This document shows, one piece after another, positions 61,686-64,000 of a stretch of 64,000 nt of DNA. A program made the position numbers and the translations under genes. The notes below the pieces were generated by a model. It was not told the origin of the DNA. It saw only the letters and a list, made by a program, of their open reading frames with translations, and did not search any database. Source of the DNA: Chamaecyparis obtusa (taxonomy: Eukaryota > Streptophyta > Pinopsida > Cupressales > Cupressaceae); NCBI GenBank assembly GCA_027943335.1, contig BSBK01004085.1, positions 520,001 through 584,000 of the forward strand. Direction: 5' to 3'. The number at the start of each line of letters is the position of its first letter. Position 1 is the stretch's first letter.

Positions 61686-63650
61686 AATTACTGTGCGAAG
61701 TGCAGTGGTTCAAAGAATAATCTATGTTTGATGATGAAACTGATTTGAAAGATAAATCAATTTTGAGACAGAAATTGATTGGAAGATTGGAAAAAGTTGA
61801 TTCAGGTCCTAGTTGACCAAGAATCGTGATGATGTCAACTATAGTAACAATGAACCGATGATTATGAAAATGTATCAAAATGCCTGATTATGAACTTTAT
61901 GATTACAGAGAAGTGAGTGACCTGATTGTCTAAAGGAATTGAAATGGTATCACATTTGAACCCTTCAGTTACGAAGAACCAAGGAAATAACACTAATGAA
62001 CCAATGGTTACGAAAAGTTGATACACTTTACAAGATTGATTAAGATACCAGATTGATATGGATCTCGATGAATCTAATATGCCACAAGTGATGTGCCCCA
62101 AGAGATGAGGTCTTTTGATGAATTGATAACTATACGTGGTTATTGTCTTGATTACTGAGGAAAGAGATTTGATTTATAGGCTTGATTGATGTGCAATACC
62201 ATGCCCCCTTCACAATCAAAATTGAAATATGACAAGAAAAGACAATGTTAAATGGTTTAGAAGCATGTTAATTGATTTGAGAAGTGGTTATATACGTTCG
62301 AGAATGCATTCTACATCATTTGGAGGTCCTGGAGACCAAGTTTGACTAGGTTTGACCATGAGTTAACCATGGTTGACCAAGTTGAAATTTTGATAGTTTG
62401 ATGTAAGATAATCAGTTAAGTTGAATTCTAGATTTTTGTGATGATTGAAGGTCGATTATGCAAGCAATCGGCCATCTTGGGTCTGAAAATTTGAAATCTC
62501 TATTTTGATAATATAAATGATCTTAGATTTCAATTTTGATCCCAAAAATGGGTTCATAATGTCGAAATTAGCCAGGGGTACCTACTTGGTAATCTGTGAA
62601 GAAGACCTTCGTACGATACTTAGTCTTTATGATATGTTTAGCATAGATTTGGAGAATCACTAAGCATCAAGTGGATTTTGGCAATCATGAGATAAATGCA
62701 ATCATGGAAAGTGCAAAATGAAATGCAAACCTAAGATCTAGGACCTAGTCACTGATCATGTGTCAGTTGTTTTCATCATTGAATTTTTATTAGGTAACCA
62801 GATAAATCAATACAACATCCACTAGTTAGGAAACTATGAATATATGAATATTTATTTTTGTGCCAAAGTCAATACAATGCCCACTGGCTAGACAACCATG
62901 GACATATGAATACTGATTTTGTTTTTGGAATGTTGAATTAGATATAAGCACCAAGGCACAAATGCCAAGATGACTTGAATATCATGTCCATTTTGATATA
63001 GAAATTGGTATAAGCATCAAAACATAAATGTTGTGATGACCTGAATACACCTTGCAAAAAAAACACATCAAATAGTCAAGAGATCATTCTAAATCCAATG
63101 TGAATTACCCATAGTGAACCTTTATCATTCACATCCTTAGGTAAGATCGTGTTTCACATTAGGAGTAAGAAATCACTCAAAAAGATTAAGTTAGATCAAA
63201 CTTCCTTAAATTTTTTGGGTATCAATGGTGAAGGTACACATGGCCATCCAATACGAGATGGAGGCTCTTACAGATGGACACCATTTCAATCCAAAATTTC
63301 CAAAGTTGTTAGATTTTCACTCAAAGTAGAAAGCAAAAAAAAGATCATGCCCCAAGTCATCACTCTCTAATTCCTGTAAAGGACATCATTGAAGAGCTCG
63401 AAAGGACACAATATGAAAAAATTTTAATGTGAATCAGTAGGCATACAAGGAGATAAAAGCATGTGAAGCATAGATTGTTTTCAATTTGTTGTTATTTGAT
63501 TGCGTTGTTGTAGATGCAAAATCCTTTTTGGAGAGGAGACTGATTGACTGACTCAGATGTAGTTTCAAAGGACCCTGAATGGATATGACATGTCTAAGAT
63601 ACTGAGGACTGTAGGATATGACTTTGATTGCCACCAAGTTTGAGCAATAG
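61686..63650 (-). other. 3' internal non-coding region of H
   Basis: No gene seen. Imperfect direct repeats: AATACAACATCCACTAGTTA / AATACAATGCCCACTGGCTA (about 62810 and 62872) and TATAAGCACCAAGGCACAAA / TATAAGCATCAAAACATAAA (about 62943 and 63011). A run of TTTGACC/GTTGACC motifs lies at 62335-62385. Long repeat-rich stretches before the 3' LTR are common in large plant gypsy elements. Confidence 0.4.
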
Positions 63651-63699
63651 CTCAAACATGAGCTACGCTAAGAGTTCCTAGTGGAAGCACTATCTTATC

Positions 63700-64000
63700 C
63701 TACATATGATTCCCCTAAAACCCACATGATCTGCACTATTGTTGGTCATGATTCATCCCTATACAAAAACCTTTTCTCCTATCTCCAAGAACAAATCATT
63801 CTTGATACCTTCAACTACCATGAGAAATGATACCTTATTCAAAATGCATCCTAGTATGTCATCATTGGTAATTATCTATACAAATGAGGTCTAGATGGTA
63901 CACTCCTTAGATGTTTAGAATGGGAAGAGTCTCAATGTGCATTAGAGGAAGTCTATGATGGTATTTGTGGATCACATTCCAATGGTTTAACACTAGCAGA
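63700..64000 (+). pseudogene. gypsy RNase H-integrase junction, runs off window
   Basis: Plus-strand reading YLIQNAS*YVIIGNYLYK, stop, GLDGTLLRCL and then EEVYDGICGSHSNGLTLA. This is the region leading into the zinc-binding H-x-H-C-C of a gypsy integrase, with the first His replaced by Tyr. The three stops are TGA, TAG and TGA, two of them where Arg is usual (CGA to TGA). It is opposite in strand to H and so a separate element; the rest is outside the window. Confidence 0.7.

Overview
The window looks like intergenic heterochromatin from a land plant with a large, repeat-rich genome; a gymnosperm is my guess, not something the sequence proves. I see no intact host gene. Nearly everything is tandem repeat or decayed transposable element: Copia and Ty3/gypsy LTR retrotransposons of plant type, large retroelements with no reverse transcriptase of their own, a foldback element and a probable DNA transposon. 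Plant-type features include a tRNA-Met-like primer site (TGGTATCAGAGC), gypsy polyproteins with an extra plant-type RNase H, and U2-type GT-AG introns.

Layout. 1-6209: about 38 copies of a 160-bp satellite whose monomer is itself a near-complete palindrome. 6416-6720: a long (AT)n tract. 6789-16500: probably one old DNA transposon. A broken DDE-like transposase gene reads in from the left end. A broken seven-exon gene of unknown function reads in from the right end. Between them lie single-copy DNA and a 358-bp tandem array. 16528-19702: scraps, including a minus-strand gypsy gag-protease fragment and two LTR-like promoter pieces. 19703-26368: a minus-strand LTR retrotransposon (E) with both LTRs and one repetitive ORF.

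26895 to about 58640 is a multi-level nest. Copia element A (LTR, gag; it resumes at 58196) is interrupted by element B (LTRs at 28163-29357 and 35567-58189, two long unfamiliar ORFs). B carries a 453-bp foldback insertion in its gag-like ORF. Its 3' LTR is split by gypsy element C (36136-57544). C holds a solo LTR (44348-45494) between RNase H and integrase, and its own 3' LTR is split by element D (48495-56941). Target-site duplications or restored reading frames support the foldback, solo-LTR and C insertions. The left edge of D is a deletion junction with filler DNA. 58639-63650 appears to be a minus-strand LTR element (H) with a roughly 3-kb LTR. The window ends inside a plus-strand gypsy integrase fragment.

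The order of events can be read from the nesting: A, then B, then C, then D and the solo LTR. In-frame stops in B ORF2 are strongly biased to TAG, and several in C fall where gypsy proteins have Gln or Trp, as expected if methylated CAG/CTG sites have decayed by deamination. The observations I rate highest are the palindromic satellite, the candidate two-gene transposon, the TAG-biased 1,150-codon ORF2 of B, the in-frame foldback insertion, and the PR-RNaseH-RT-RNaseH-INT domain order in C.
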